DNA from: Leisingera aquimarina DSM 24565
GTDB lineage: Bacteria > Pseudomonadota > Alphaproteobacteria > Rhodobacterales > Rhodobacteraceae
Length of the DNA stretch: 64,000 nucleotides
Direction of reading: 5' to 3'
NCBI RefSeq assembly: GCF_000473165.1
Contig: NZ_KI421504.1
Coordinates: 3,138,094 to 3,202,093, forward strand
Position numbers and translations under genes: made by a program. This document shows, piece by piece, positions 27,420 to 35,860 of this stretch. The notes below the pieces were generated by a model. That model saw only the letters and a program-made list of their open reading frames with translations, had not been told where the DNA came from and made no database searches. Each line of letters starts with the position of its first letter. Positions within the stretch are counted from its first letter, which is position 1.

Positions 27420-27563
27420 ATGACCAACCGGATTGCCATTTCCCTCGGCGTGTTCCTGATTGCCGCCGCCGTGATCGACATCGCCATGTTCGGCGATCAG
27501 CACATGATCTTCCTGGGCAAGAAACTGTTTGCTCTGATCGACTGGGTTGCCTTCTGGCGCTGA
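27420..27563 (+). CDS. Small membrane protein downstream of gap
   Basis: A 47-residue ORF with GGAG 6 nt before the ATG. It encodes one clear hydrophobic helix (IAISLGVFLIAAAVIDIAMF), a short polar loop (GDQHMIFLGKK) and a second amphipathic or hydrophobic stretch (LFALIDWVAFWR). The good ribosome-binding site and coherent membrane profile favour a real gene, though it follows the gap terminator and would need read-through or its own promoter. Family unknown. Confidence 0.65.
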   Translation: MTNRIAISLGVFLIAAAVIDIAMFGDQHMIFLGKKLFALIDWVAFWR

Positions 27564-27660
27564 CACCCGTCACCGCAACCGCTGCACCTGCGCGTTCCAA
27601 ACCTCTTTCTAAAAAACAGCGGGGGCGCCAGCCCGCGCGCGCGGCGCGCCGCCGAAAGCA

Positions 27661-27687
27661 CAAAGCCGGGCGCATGGCCCGGCTTTG
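27661..27687. terminator. Inverted repeat between converging small ORF and coaD
   Basis: A perfect 11-bp stem with a 5-nt loop lies between the two converging genes. There is no long T-run on either side, so it may terminate weakly or act as a transcript-end stabiliser. Confidence 0.5.
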
Positions 27688-27712
27688 CTGACGTTCAATT
27701 CTGCATCGGATC

Positions 27713-28213
27713 TCAGGCGGTTTTGCCCAGACGCTCCATCAGCTTGTCGTTGACCAGCGGGGTCACGAATTTCGACACGTCGCCGTCCAGCCGGGCGATT
27801 TCCTTGACCAGTTTCGAGGCAATCGCCTGATGCCGCGCCTCTGCCATCAGGAACACGGTTTCGATCGAACTGTCCAGCGCCCGGTTCATGCCGACCATTT
27901 GAAACTCATATTCGAAATCGGCAACGGCCCGCAGGCCGCGCACGATGATCTGGGCGCCGACGTCGCGGGCACAGTCGATCAGCAGGTTTTCGAAGGGGTG
28001 CGCAACAATTTCGGTCCCGGTCTCGGTGCTGAGCTTGGCACATTCCGCCTCGATCATTCCGACCCGCTCTTCCAGGTTGAACAATGGCCCCTTGTCGCGG
28101 TTGATCGCCACGCCTATGACCAGCTTGTCCACCATCGCGCTGGCGCGGCGGATAATGTCGATATGCCCGATGGTGATCGGGTCAAAGGTGCCGGGATACA
28201 GACCCACACGCAT
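27713..28213 (-). CDS. coaD: Phosphopantetheine adenylyltransferase
   Basis: CoaD makes dephospho-CoA from 4'-phosphopantetheine and ATP. The 166-residue protein has the nucleotidyltransferase motif YPGTFDPITIGHIDII (TxGH), the RDKGPLFNLEER loop, and the IIVRGLRAVADFEYE segment typical of CoaD. The start is supported by GGAGG 6 nt upstream. Confidence 0.97.
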   Translation of the reverse strand: MRVGLYPGTFDPITIGHIDIIRRASAMVDKLVIGVAINRDKGPLFNLEERVGMIEAECAKLSTETGTEIVAHPFENLLIDCARDVGAQIIVRGLRAVADFEYEFQMVGMNRALDSSIETVFLMAEARHQAIASKLVKEIARLDGDVSKFVTPLVNDKLMERLGKTA

Positions 28214-28308
28214 GGGCGGCCTCCTGCCTTGTCAGAATTTCTGCACACGCAAACACATTTGCGGCCATCATTGCAAGAGGGCAGAAATACGGACCCCGCC
28301 CCTGCGGC

Positions 28309-28743
28309 TCAGTGACCCATGATCATGTCTTGCAGGGCGTCTTTTTCCATCGCGACCTGGGCAAGCTGCGCCTTCACTGCATCTCCGAGGGTGATGATTC
28401 CAATGAGTTTTCCATCCTCAACCACCGGCATGTGACGGAACCGGCCATCCGTCATCTGCTGCAGGATATCCCCGACGTTGGATTGGCTTGTGCAGGTAAC
28501 CAGCTCGCGCGTCATATAGCCGCTGACCGGCTGATCCAGGCAACCGGACCCTGCTTTGGCCAATTCCCGCACAATATCGCGTTCGGAGAGGATACCGTCC
28601 GGGTATTCGCCGTCAGCTGAAACCACTACGGTGCCGAAACGATTCTCAGACATGACTTTCGCAGCCTCGGCAACGCTAGCATGCAGCGCAACGGTAACCA
28701 CACCGGAACCGGCCTTGGACTTCAAAATCTCTTGAACAAGCAT
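28309..28743 (-). CDS. Tandem CBS-domain protein
   Basis: The 144-residue protein consists of two CBS motifs (about residues 5-65 and 75-135; SERDIVRELA and VGDILQQMTDGRFRHMPVVE are typical). CBS pairs bind adenosine nucleotides and regulate partner enzymes. No catalytic domain is attached. ATG 28743 is preferred to the in-frame GTG at 28752 because GGAGG sits 8 nt before the ATG. Related stand-alone CBS proteins are frequent in alphaproteobacteria; the target is unknown. Confidence 0.88.
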   Translation of the reverse strand: MLVQEILKSKAGSGVVTVALHASVAEAAKVMSENRFGTVVVSADGEYPDGILSERDIVRELAKAGSGCLDQPVSGYMTRELVTCTSQSNVGDILQQMTDGRFRHMPVVEDGKLIGIITLGDAVKAQLAQVAMEKDALQDMIMGH

Positions 28744-28798
28744 GCTGCACACCTCCGTAATTTTCTTGCGTAATTATTAAGTGTGCCGCAACGCAGCT

Positions 28799-29695
28799 TT
28801 AAGTCAAGGCTTCCAGCCGGGCCACCTCGTCGCGGATGCCTTTCGACAACGCCTGGGCAAACCGGTTCAACCGCTCGCTGCGCTGGTCGCCCTGGTGCCG
28901 CACCAGATGGAAACTGCGGCTGAGGCTGACTTTGTCTGTCAGGATCTTGCGCAGCATCCGATGGGCCGGCAGGCTGAAATCATGGGCGATGCAGATCGCC
29001 GTGCCCTGCGCTGCCATTTTGATCTGCACCGATACGGAGTTCGACGCCAGCGCGACCCGTTCGACACCGATATCGTTCAGGTAATCCAGCTCCTTGTCGA
29101 AAATCATGTCGGGGATGTAGCCGATCATCTTGTGGCCCTTCAGATCCGCCAACCCGGTGATCGGCGGATGGCTCTTCAGGTAATGGCGCGAGGCGACCAG
29201 ATGCAGCCGGTAGTCGCAGATCTTCTGCACCAGCAGCTTGCCCGCCGTCGGCGCGCTGACGGTCACCGCCATGTCGGCTTCGCGGCGGCTGAGGTTGATC
29301 ACCCGCGGCAAGGCCACGATCTGGATATCCAGATCCGGGTTTTCCTCGGCGATCTGGGCACAAACCTGCGGCAATAGGTAGTTGGCGCTGCCGTCCGGCG
29401 CCCCGATGCGGATCTGGCCGGACATGGTATCGCTGGGTCCGCTCAGCGCCTCGGTCCCGGCCCGCATGGCCTGTTCGGCCGCTTCGGCATGGACCAGCAG
29501 ACGGTCCCCCGCAGCACTCAGCGCATAGCCCTGCGGCGACTTCACAAACAGCGGCGTTTCCAGTGCGGCCTCAAACCGTGCGACCCGCCGCCCCACCGTT
29601 GCGGGATCCATTTTGAGGATGCGGCCGGCGCCCGACAGGCTCGCCTCCCGTGCCACCGCCAAAAACACTTTCATATCATCCCACTGCGGTTCCAT
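28799..29695 (-). CDS. LysR family regulator, probable regulator of mmsA
   Basis: The 298-residue protein has an N-terminal helix-turn-helix (MKVFLAVAREASLSGAGRIL) and a LysR effector domain. Its recognition helix region reads MDPATVGRRVARFEAALETP, as in the subgroup with TVGRR instead of AVSRQ. It is divergent from mmsA with a 136-bp gap containing a perfect dyad, so control of valine degradation genes is likely by position. The effector is not evident. Confidence 0.87.
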   Translation of the reverse strand: MEPQWDDMKVFLAVAREASLSGAGRILKMDPATVGRRVARFEAALETPLFVKSPQGYALSAAGDRLLVHAEAAEQAMRAGTEALSGPSDTMSGQIRIGAPDGSANYLLPQVCAQIAEENPDLDIQIVALPRVINLSRREADMAVTVSAPTAGKLLVQKICDYRLHLVASRHYLKSHPPITGLADLKGHKMIGYIPDMIFDKELDYLNDIGVERVALASNSVSVQIKMAAQGTAICIAHDFSLPAHRMLRKILTDKVSLSRSFHLVRHQGDQRSERLNRFAQALSKGIRDEVARLEALT

Positions 29696-29737
29696 CGGCC
29701 CGGGTCCTCCGTCTTGCTGCTAACGTTCCGTTAACCT

Positions 29738-29753
29738 TTTGCGTTACTGCAAA
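29738..29753. promoter_or_regulatory. Candidate LysR operator upstream of mmsA
   Basis: The dyad TTTGC-N6-GCAAA lies in the divergent region, 79 bp before the mmsA start, and shows T-N(n)-A geometry typical of LysR sites. A GTTAAC and CTAACG cluster lies just upstream (29719-29734). Confidence 0.4.
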
Positions 29754-29831
29754 GCCTCTTTGAAATCTTTCCTCTTTTCCAGTGTTTTTTGCAAGCCTAT
29801 GATTGTGGCAAGATGAACAGAGGAGGATCCG

Positions 29832-31331
29832 ATGAAAGAACTCGGCCACTTTATCAACGGCGCACTGGTCTCCGGCACCTCGGGCCGTTTTGACGATATC
29901 TTCAACCCTGCAACCGGCGAAGTGCAGTATCTGTGCCCGATGGCCAGTGTTGCAGAAACCACCGACGCCATTGAAAAGGCAGCGGCGGCACAGCCCGCCT
30001 GGGGCGCCACCAACCCGCAGAAACGCGCCCGCGTGATGATGGCGATGGTTGGCCTGATGAACCGCGACATGGACAAGCTGGCCGAGGCGCTGAGCCGTGA
30101 GCACGGCAAAACCATTCCGGACGCCAAGGGCGACCTGCAGCGCGGCCTGGAAGTGATCGAATATTGCATCGGCGCACCGCAGATGCTGAAGGGTGAGTTT
30201 ACCGACAGCGCCGGCCCGGGCATCGACATGTACTCCATGCGCCAGCCGCTGGGCGTCGTTGCCTCGATCATGCCGTTCAACTTCCCCGCCATGATGCCGC
30301 TGTGGCACGTCGGCCCGGCCCTGGCCTGCGGCAATGCCGTGGTGCTGAAACCGTCCGAGCGCGACCCCTCGGTGCCGCTGATGCTGGCTGAGCTGTTTGT
30401 CGAAGCCGGCCTGCCTGCAGGTGTGTTCCAGGTGGTGAACGGCGACCGCGAAGCGGTTGATACCCTGCTCGACAGCGAGATCATCCAGGGCGTGTCCTTC
30501 GTCGGCTCCACCCCGATTGCGCAGTATATTTACTCTCGTGCCACTGCCAACGGCAAGCGTGCGCAGTGCTTCGGCGGCGCCAAGAACCACATGATCGTGA
30601 TGCCCGACGCGGATCTCGACCAGGCCGCTGACGCGCTGGTCGGTGCAGGCTTCGGCGCGGCTGGCGAACGCTGCATGGCGATCTCGGTTGCGGTTCCCGT
30701 CGGTGAGGAAACCGCCGACAAGCTGATCGAAAAGCTGATCCCGCGCATCGAGAAACTGAAAGTCGGCCCCTACACCGCCGGCGACGATGTGGATCTGGGC
30801 CCGGTTGTGACCGCGGCCTCCAAGGAACGCATCCTGGGCCTGATCCAGTCCGGCGTCGATCAGGGCGCGGAACTGGTGGTCGACAACCGCGACTTCAAAC
30901 TGCAGGGCTACGAGGACGGCTTCTTTGTCGGCGCCCATCTGTTTGACCGGGTGACCCCAGACATGGATATCTACAAGCAGGAGATCTTTGGCCCGGTGCT
31001 GTCCACCGTGCGTGCAGACAGCTACGAGGACGCGCTGAAGCTGGCGATGGATCACGAGTACGGCAACGGCACCGCGATCTTTACCCGCGACGGCGACACG
31101 GCCCGTGATTTCGCAAGCCGCGTCAACATCGGCATGGTCGGCATCAACGTGCCGATCCCGGTGCCGCTGGCCTATCACACCTTCGGCGGCTGGAAAAAAT
31201 CCATGTTCGGCGACCTGAACCAGCACGGCCCCGACAGCTTCAAGTTCTACTCCCGCACCAAGACCGTGACCTCGCGCTGGCCCTCGGGCATCAAGGAAGG
31301 CGGCGAGTTCAACTTCAAAGCGATGGACTGA
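29832..31331 (+). CDS. mmsA: CoA-acylating methylmalonate-semialdehyde dehydrogenase
   Basis: MmsA converts (methyl)malonate semialdehyde to propionyl-CoA or acetyl-CoA in valine and inositol catabolism. The 499-residue protein has the aldehyde dehydrogenase fold, the active-site segment FGAAGERCMAIS (Cys near residue 282) and GGAKNHMIVMPDADLD, typical of the MmsA subfamily. AGAGGAGG lies 5 nt before the ATG. The rest of the valine pathway lies 4.7 kb downstream behind a mobile-element region. A terminator follows 27 bp after the stop. Confidence 0.96.
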   Translation: MKELGHFINGALVSGTSGRFDDIFNPATGEVQYLCPMASVAETTDAIEKAAAAQPAWGATNPQKRARVMMAMVGLMNRDMDKLAEALSREHGKTIPDAKGDLQRGLEVIEYCIGAPQMLKGEFTDSAGPGIDMYSMRQPLGVVASIMPFNFPAMMPLWHVGPALACGNAVVLKPSERDPSVPLMLAELFVEAGLPAGVFQVVNGDREAVDTLLDSEIIQGVSFVGSTPIAQYIYSRATANGKRAQCFGGAKNHMIVMPDADLDQAADALVGAGFGAAGERCMAISVAVPVGEETADKLIEKLIPRIEKLKVGPYTAGDDVDLGPVVTAASKERILGLIQSGVDQGAELVVDNRDFKLQGYEDGFFVGAHLFDRVTPDMDIYKQEIFGPVLSTVRADSYEDALKLAMDHEYGNGTAIFTRDGDTARDFASRVNIGMVGINVPIPVPLAYHTFGGWKKSMFGDLNQHGPDSFKFYSRTKTVTSRWPSGIKEGGEFNFKAMD

Positions 31332-31357
31332 CCTTTCGGCCAGGCCTGAAACAATCA

Positions 31358-31388
31358 GAGGCTCCGGAATTCCGGGGCCTCCTTTTTT
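31358..31388 (+). terminator. Terminator after mmsA
   Basis: A 10-bp stem (31358-31367 and 31372-31381, one G-T pair) with an AATT loop is followed by six Ts. Confidence 0.88.
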
Positions 31389-31540
31389 GATCAGACTTCG
31401 AAAATCCGGGACCAATCGATCACTATTTTGCGGTTTAGGCAGAATTGACCCTGTTTTGGCAGGCCTGCGGCAGAATTTCACTTGCCCCACGCGGCTGGTA
31501 GTCTATCCGGTCTGCATCAGACAAATAAAACGGCAGGCGT

Positions 31541-32575
31541 ATGAGCAACTCCCCAGACCCCACCAGGCCGCAGGCGGCCGAGAAAACGGCGCGCGACTGG
31601 GTGAAGGTCCTCGCGCAGTACCGGGAACCCGATCACAGGCGCAGCGCGTTTGAGCTTGCGGTCACGGTTGTCCCCTTTCTCCTGCTCTGGGCTCTGGCCT
31701 GGTGGTCGTTGTCGGTCAGTTACTGGCTGACGCTGGCAATCTCCATTCTGATCGCAGCTTTCCTGTTGCGCCTGTTCACCATACAGCATGATTGCGGGCA
31801 CGGTTCCTTCTTCCGCAACCGCCATGTCAGTGATTGGGTCGGCCGCATCATCGGCGTTCTGACCCTCACCCCGTATGACGTTTGGCGCCGCACTCATTCG
31901 ATCCATCACAGCACCCACGGCAACCTGGGCAAGCGCGGCATGGGCGACATCCACACAATGACCGTGTCCGAATACCGGGCGCTGGGACGCTGGGACCGGC
32001 TGATGTACCGGATCTACCGCCATCCTGTGACCCTGTTCGGCTTTGGACCCGGCTATCTGTTCTTCCTGCAAAACCGCATTCCCTACGGTCTGATGAACCA
32101 GGCCCGCTACTGGATCAGCGCGATGGGCACCAATGCCGTGATCCTCGCAGCAATCGGCGTTATCTGGTACTTTGGCGGGCTGATGCCGCTTCTGCTGATC
32201 TTTGTGCCGGCAACGCTGATCGCCGCAACAGCAGGTATGTGGCTGTTCTATGTGCAGCATCAATTTGAGACCACGCAGTGGGAACAGGAAGAAGACTGGC
32301 AGCTGCATGACGCCGCCCTGCATGGCAGCTCGCACTATGTTCTGCCGCCGGTTCTGCAGTGGATCAGCGCCAATATCGGCATCCACCATGTGCATCACCT
32401 CTATAGCCGCATCCCGTTTTACCGCCTGACCGAGGTTCTGCGCGACCATGCGGAACTGGCCGAAGGCAACCGGATGACCATCCGCGAAAGCCTGGCCAAT
32501 GCGCGTCTGCACCTGTGGGACGAAGACAGCAAGCGCCTGCTGTCCTTTGCCCAGGCCCGGCCGCTGTATTCCTGA
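31541..32575 (+). CDS. Fatty acid desaturase family protein
   Basis: The 344-residue membrane protein carries the three histidine boxes of di-iron acyl-lipid desaturases: HDCGH near residue 83, HSIHH near 119, and HHVHH near 284. Hydrophobic helices flank them (LAVTVVPFLLLWALAWW and LLIFVPATLIAATAGMWLFY). The arrangement resembles bacterial delta-12/omega-6 type desaturases, but regiospecificity and substrate (fatty acid, carotenoid-like or aldehyde) cannot be read from the motifs. It is bounded by the mmsA terminator upstream. Confidence 0.88.
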   Translation: MSNSPDPTRPQAAEKTARDWVKVLAQYREPDHRRSAFELAVTVVPFLLLWALAWWSLSVSYWLTLAISILIAAFLLRLFTIQHDCGHGSFFRNRHVSDWVGRIIGVLTLTPYDVWRRTHSIHHSTHGNLGKRGMGDIHTMTVSEYRALGRWDRLMYRIYRHPVTLFGFGPGYLFFLQNRIPYGLMNQARYWISAMGTNAVILAAIGVIWYFGGLMPLLLIFVPATLIAATAGMWLFYVQHQFETTQWEQEEDWQLHDAALHGSSHYVLPPVLQWISANIGIHHVHHLYSRIPFYRLTEVLRDHAELAEGNRMTIRESLANARLHLWDEDSKRLLSFAQARPLYS

Positions 32576-32727
32576 TGCCTCCTGGCGCCGTGTTCCGGGC
32601 GGCGGTCTTCCGCCGCTCGTTCAACACAAGTTTGTGAGGCGCAGCAATTCCGCTATGCCGCCTCTATGAAAATCCGTCTGCCTGCTTATGTTGCTGCAGA
32701 GTTTTCGAGCAGCACGGTTGAGGAAAA

Positions 32728-33330
32728 ATGACCAATCTCAAAATCACCCGCCGCGCCACCCTGATGGGCCTTGGCGCCTCTTTGGCCGCTCCGGCCGTCC
32801 TGCGGGCGCAATCGACGGATGCCTTTCCGCAAGACGAGACCCCCATTCGCGAAGAGGTTGCGGTGCAGCGCAATGTGTCCGCCTTCACCCAGCAGGACTG
32901 GCAGGATCATTTCGACACGCTCGGCGCCGGCTGCCTGCTGGCTGATATCAGCTCCCGCGCGCTGCATTACTGGGGACCGGACGGAGAAACCTACCGGCTG
33001 TTCCCCTCCTCTGTGCCGATGACCGAGGATCTGACCAAACGCGGCTACACCAAAGTGGTGCGCAAGCGGGAAAACCCCAGCTGGACCCCAACCGCCTCCA
33101 TGCGCGAACGCGACCCATCCCTGCCCGTCCGGATCGAAGGCGGCGTTCCCGGCAACCCGCTGGGCACCCGGGCGATGTATCTGGACTGGCCGGCCTATCT
33201 GGTGCACGGAACCCACGACACCCGCAAGATCGGACGGCAAAGCTCCTCCGGCTGTATCGGCCTGTACAATCAGCACGCCGAGGAGCTGTTTGAAATGGTG
33301 CAGATCGGCACCCAGGTGCGGCTTCTGTGA
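32728..33330 (+). CDS. L,D-transpeptidase (YkuD family) with Tat-type signal
   Basis: The 200-residue protein has a twin-arginine start (KITRRATLMGLGASLAAPAV) and an Ala-rich signal ending near residue 27. The C-terminal half holds the YkuD active site: HGTHDTRKIGRQSSSGCIGL, with the catalytic Cys near residue 178 and the upstream His. It would form 3-3 crosslinks in peptidoglycan or attach proteins in the periplasm. A GAGGA lies 4 nt before the ATG. Confidence 0.92.
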   Translation: MTNLKITRRATLMGLGASLAAPAVLRAQSTDAFPQDETPIREEVAVQRNVSAFTQQDWQDHFDTLGAGCLLADISSRALHYWGPDGETYRLFPSSVPMTEDLTKRGYTKVVRKRENPSWTPTASMRERDPSLPVRIEGGVPGNPLGTRAMYLDWPAYLVHGTHDTRKIGRQSSSGCIGLYNQHAEELFEMVQIGTQVRLL

Positions 33331-33361
33331 CCGCCGCCGCGAAACAAACCGACAATTAACG

Positions 33362-33399
33362 GAGCGCAGTCTCGCCAGACTGCGCTCTAGTCTTTTTTT
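33362..33399 (+). terminator. Terminator after the L,D-transpeptidase gene
   Basis: A perfect 10-bp stem (33362-33371 and 33378-33387) with a 6-nt loop is followed shortly by seven Ts. Confidence 0.88.
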
Positions 33400-33408
33400 C
33401 GGCTGCGG

Positions 33409-33752
33409 TCAGTCCAGGCTGATGTGATCTGGTTTGAGTCCGGCATCAAACCTGGCCAGTGCTTTTTCCATCAGTGCTTCAAAATTCCGGGTGAACAGCT
33501 CAGTATTGTAGAGCGGCCCATTTGTAATGCCATCCCTCAAACGCGTCTTTATCTCGGCCAAGTATTCTGGCTTGCGGGCAATCCTGAGAGCGAGGGCCTG
33601 GTATTGCTCCGGTGTTTCAGCGATCAAATCGTCTAGTCCAATACAGGTCAGCAAACTGGCCGCTACACGGGCCGAAAACTGCTTCCCCGGCATGGCAATC
33701 ACCGGGACTCCGCTCCACAGCGCTTCGCTCGCCGTTGTGTGTGCATTGTAAT
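33409..33752 (-). pseudogene. C-terminal fragment of a SPINDLY/OGT-type glycosyltransferase
   Basis: The fragment of about 114 residues starts at HYNAHTTASEALWSGVPVIA, a hallmark of the UDP-GlcNAc-type O-glycosyltransferase (GT41/SPINDLY) catalytic domain, followed by GKQFSARVAASLL and a helical C-terminus. Coding similarity ends exactly at the left inverted repeat of the IS element (33753). The open frame that continues to 34002 is IS DNA read backwards. The N-terminal TPR and first Rossmann half are absent from the window, so the gene is inactivated and part of it was deleted. Confidence 0.8.
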
Positions 33753-34805
33753 GGCATTGTTGCAGAACCCTCTCCGCGAACGATTCACATTGTGGATCCA
33801 GGAGGTTAAGAGGGCTGCATGCCGATGCCCTCGCCCGCCCGCTACCGCACCACGAATTGGTCCGACTACAACGCCGCGCTTCGAAAGCGCGGCTCTCTAC
33901 TGGTTTGGCTAGATCGCGAGATGAATTGGCTTGCGTCGCCTGAGGGTCGTCCGGGCCGTCCGCCAGTCTTTTCCGATGCGGCGATCCAGTTCTGCCTGTC
34001 AATCAAGGTTCTGTTCAAATTACCCTTGAGGCAGACGGTCGGCATGGTGGCGAGCCTGTTGCGGCTGGCTGGGCTGGACTGGCCTGTGCCGGACCACTCC
34101 ACCCTCTGCCGCCGACAGAAGACCCTGGCCATCCAGATCCCATATCGCCGTTCGGATGGCCCGCTCAATCTGCTGGTGGACAGCACCGGGTTCAAGTTCC
34201 TTGGCGATGGGGAATGGCAGGCGCGCAAGCATGGCGTTCAGGGGCGCCGCCAATGGCGCAAGGTGCACTTGGCCATGGATACGGCCACGTCGGATATCCG
34301 CGCCGTGGAATTCACCCCCAGCCGTGACGGCGACAGCCCGGTCCTGCCAGAGCTGCTCGGCCAGATCCCTGAGGATGAACAGATCGGCACCGTGACCGCC
34401 GACGGGGCCTACGACACCCGCCGCTGCCACACCGCCATCATCGAACGCCAGGCCACCGCGATCATCCCGATCCGGAAAAACGGGCGACTTTGGAAGGATG
34501 ACGGCCCGGCGGCACAGGCCCGAAATGAAACCCTGCGTGCCACACGCCGTTATGGCCGGGCGTTCTGGAAACGCTGGACAGGATACCATGCTCGAAGTCG
34601 GGTCGAGGCCAAGATGCGGTGCCTCAAGGCCTTCGGAGAACGCGTCAGCGCGAGAGACCCGGATCGACAAACCGCCGAAATTCACATCCGCATCGCCCTC
34701 ATGAACCGTTTCTCAGCCCTCGGCACCGCCGAGATCGTTCGCGTGGCCTAACCACGTTAGGGAAAGGGGAAGTCCCCCCTCAAGCCTGAGTTCCGCAACA
34801 ACGCC
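33753..34805 (+). mobile_element. IS5-family (IS903-like) insertion sequence
   Basis: The 1,053-bp element is bounded by imperfect inverted repeats: GGCATTGTTGCAGAAC at the left end and, on the complementary strand, GGCGTTGTTGCGGAAC at the right end. It contains a single transposase gene. The 9 bp on either side (CATTGTAAT and TATCCGATG) do not match, so there is no target-site duplication. This suggests a later deletion or recombination between two IS copies. Left flank is a host glycosyltransferase gene; right flank is phage-like DNA. Confidence 0.88.
33819..34751 (+). CDS. IS5 family transposase
   Basis: The 310-residue DDE transposase has an N-terminal DNA-binding region (TTNWSDYNAALRKRGSL) and the catalytic residues in LLVDSTGFKF (first Asp), TVTADGAYDTR (second Asp) and the C-terminal SRVEAKMRCLKAFGERV (Glu). 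It appears intact. It lies within well-defined inverted repeats, so the element may still move. Confidence 0.94.
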   Translation: MPMPSPARYRTTNWSDYNAALRKRGSLLVWLDREMNWLASPEGRPGRPPVFSDAAIQFCLSIKVLFKLPLRQTVGMVASLLRLAGLDWPVPDHSTLCRRQKTLAIQIPYRRSDGPLNLLVDSTGFKFLGDGEWQARKHGVQGRRQWRKVHLAMDTATSDIRAVEFTPSRDGDSPVLPELLGQIPEDEQIGTVTADGAYDTRRCHTAIIERQATAIIPIRKNGRLWKDDGPAAQARNETLRATRRYGRAFWKRWTGYHARSRVEAKMRCLKAFGERVSARDPDRQTAEIHIRIALMNRFSALGTAEIVRVA

Positions 34806-35146
34806 TATCCGATGCCTACCCGCCGGAGGAACGCGAGAGCTGGCAGGAACAGATTGAAGCCGCCCGTGCCGTCGCCGCCGGGGGTGACAGCCCCCTGCTC
34901 GACGCCCTGCGGGCCGGGACCGGTGAGACTGCCGCAGCAATGGCGCAGACCATCATCCTGAAGCGGGCGGAGTATCAGGTGTTCTACAGCGCCATGACCG
35001 CTAACCGCCGCAGGCTGGATGCGCTGATCGCCGCAGCCGCCACGCTTGAGGATCTGGCGGCGGTGGATCTGGCAGAAGGCTGGAGGCTGGAGGCTGGAGG
35101 CTGGAGGCTGGAGGCTGGAAGCGTGGCTGCCCCCGGTCAAACCTAG
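34802..35146 (+). pseudogene. 3' fragment of a phage tail-type gene
   Basis: The frame runs open from the IS right end (34802) without a start, reading RLSDAYPPEERESWQEQIEA and MAQTIILKRAEYQVFYSAM, to a stop at 35144-35146. The pattern resembles C-termini of short phage tail or tail-fibre-associated proteins next to com genes in Mu-like phages (low-confidence family call). The final 15 or so residues are encoded by a 7-bp tandem repeat and read EGWRLEAGGWRLEAGS. The 5' part was lost at the IS junction. Confidence 0.5.
35078..35119 (+). repeat. Heptanucleotide tandem repeat (GGCTGGA)x6
   Basis: Six perfect 7-bp units in a row lie inside the 3' end of the phage-like frame. Because 7 is not a multiple of 3, gain or loss of a unit shifts the reading frame, as in phase-variable contingency loci. 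Confidence 0.95.
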
Positions 35147-35292
35147 AATACTTCCCGGAAACGGGAGGCCGGGGGATCTACCATCAGCCCCAAAACTCGG
35201 GGCCAAAGCTCTCACACCGGACCCCGCCGACCACACAACACTCTTGGCCGGTCCATGTCCTCAATGACCCGGTCTCTTTGGAGTGATTCCAC

Positions 35293-35508
35293 TTGAAGCT
35301 GCAAGACCAGCGTTGCGGGGAATGCCGCAGATTGTTATTCAAAATTGAGCCGGGCGCCCTCAGTGGCACGCTCGCCATCAAGTGCCCAAGATGCAAGGCA
35401 CACAATTCCCAGAGGCCGCTGAGCCCTTCACCAAAGCGCCAGGATACTTCCAATGAGCGCGATGGAAAGGCTCCAAACCATGGCCTCCGCTTTCAAGATC
35501 AAATCTGA
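35293..35508 (+). CDS. Com-like zinc-finger translational regulator (Mu-type)
   Basis: The 71-residue frame with a TTG start contains QRCGECRRLLFKIE and LAIKCPRCKAHNSQRP, i.e. two CxxC pairs spaced like the Mu Com zinc finger. In phage Mu, Com binds mom mRNA and activates translation of the overlapping mom DNA-modification gene. Here the last 56 bp overlap the start of a DNA methyltransferase-like gene in another frame, the same arrangement. The C-terminal 25 residues are probably less conserved. Confidence 0.75.
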   Translation: MKLQDQRCGECRRLLFKIEPGALSGTLAIKCPRCKAHNSQRPLSPSPKRQDTSNERDGKAPNHGLRFQDQI

Positions 35509-35797
35509 GGCCGCCCCCGGCCTCACCATCGCCCAGACCATCGCCCTGACCGACGCCCTGACCTTCCAAGACAATCTCAGCACGGCCAGTGTCGGAGGGC
35601 TGTTTACCGATCCGCCCTATTCATCCGGCGGGTCAAATCGCTTGATCCTTCAACCGACCTGGAAGAAATACACCGGCAAGAGCGAAGCTGCACGCGCACT
35701 GCCAGACTTTGCCGGGGAAACCATGGACCAGCGCTCTAACCTGCGCTTTACCCTCACCTGGACGAGCGCGGCGCGGCGGGTGCTGGACTGTGCTTAG
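35453..35797 (+). CDS. Truncated adenine/cytosine DNA methyltransferase-like protein
   Basis: The 114-residue frame has a helical start (MERLQTMASAFKIKSEAAPG) and the catalytic motif LFTDPPYSSGG (DPPY), typical of N6-adenine/N4-cytosine DNA methyltransferases. The protein then stops shortly after ARRVLDCA, far short of the roughly 200 or more residues needed for a full methyltransferase. No AdoMet-binding FxGxG motif is seen, so it is probably inactive. Overlap with the com-like gene mirrors the Mu com-mom pair. It may start at 35453 or 35462. Confidence 0.65.
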   Translation: MSAMERLQTMASAFKIKSEAAPGLTIAQTIALTDALTFQDNLSTASVGGLFTDPPYSSGGSNRLILQPTWKKYTGKSEAARALPDFAGETMDQRSNLRFTLTWTSAARRVLDCA

Positions 35798-35860
35798 GTT
35801 CCCGCGCTCCGAAACCTTCAAAAACCCTGCACACCCTCTTTAAGGGGTATTAAAAACTCT

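Noticed and set aside
29676-31490. 604-codon open frame on the minus strand
   Set aside because: It covers mmsA in reverse; mmsA has all expected motifs on the plus strand.
33744-34814. Target-site duplication around the IS
   Set aside because: The 9 bp on the two sides (CATTGTAAT and TATCCGATG) do not match.
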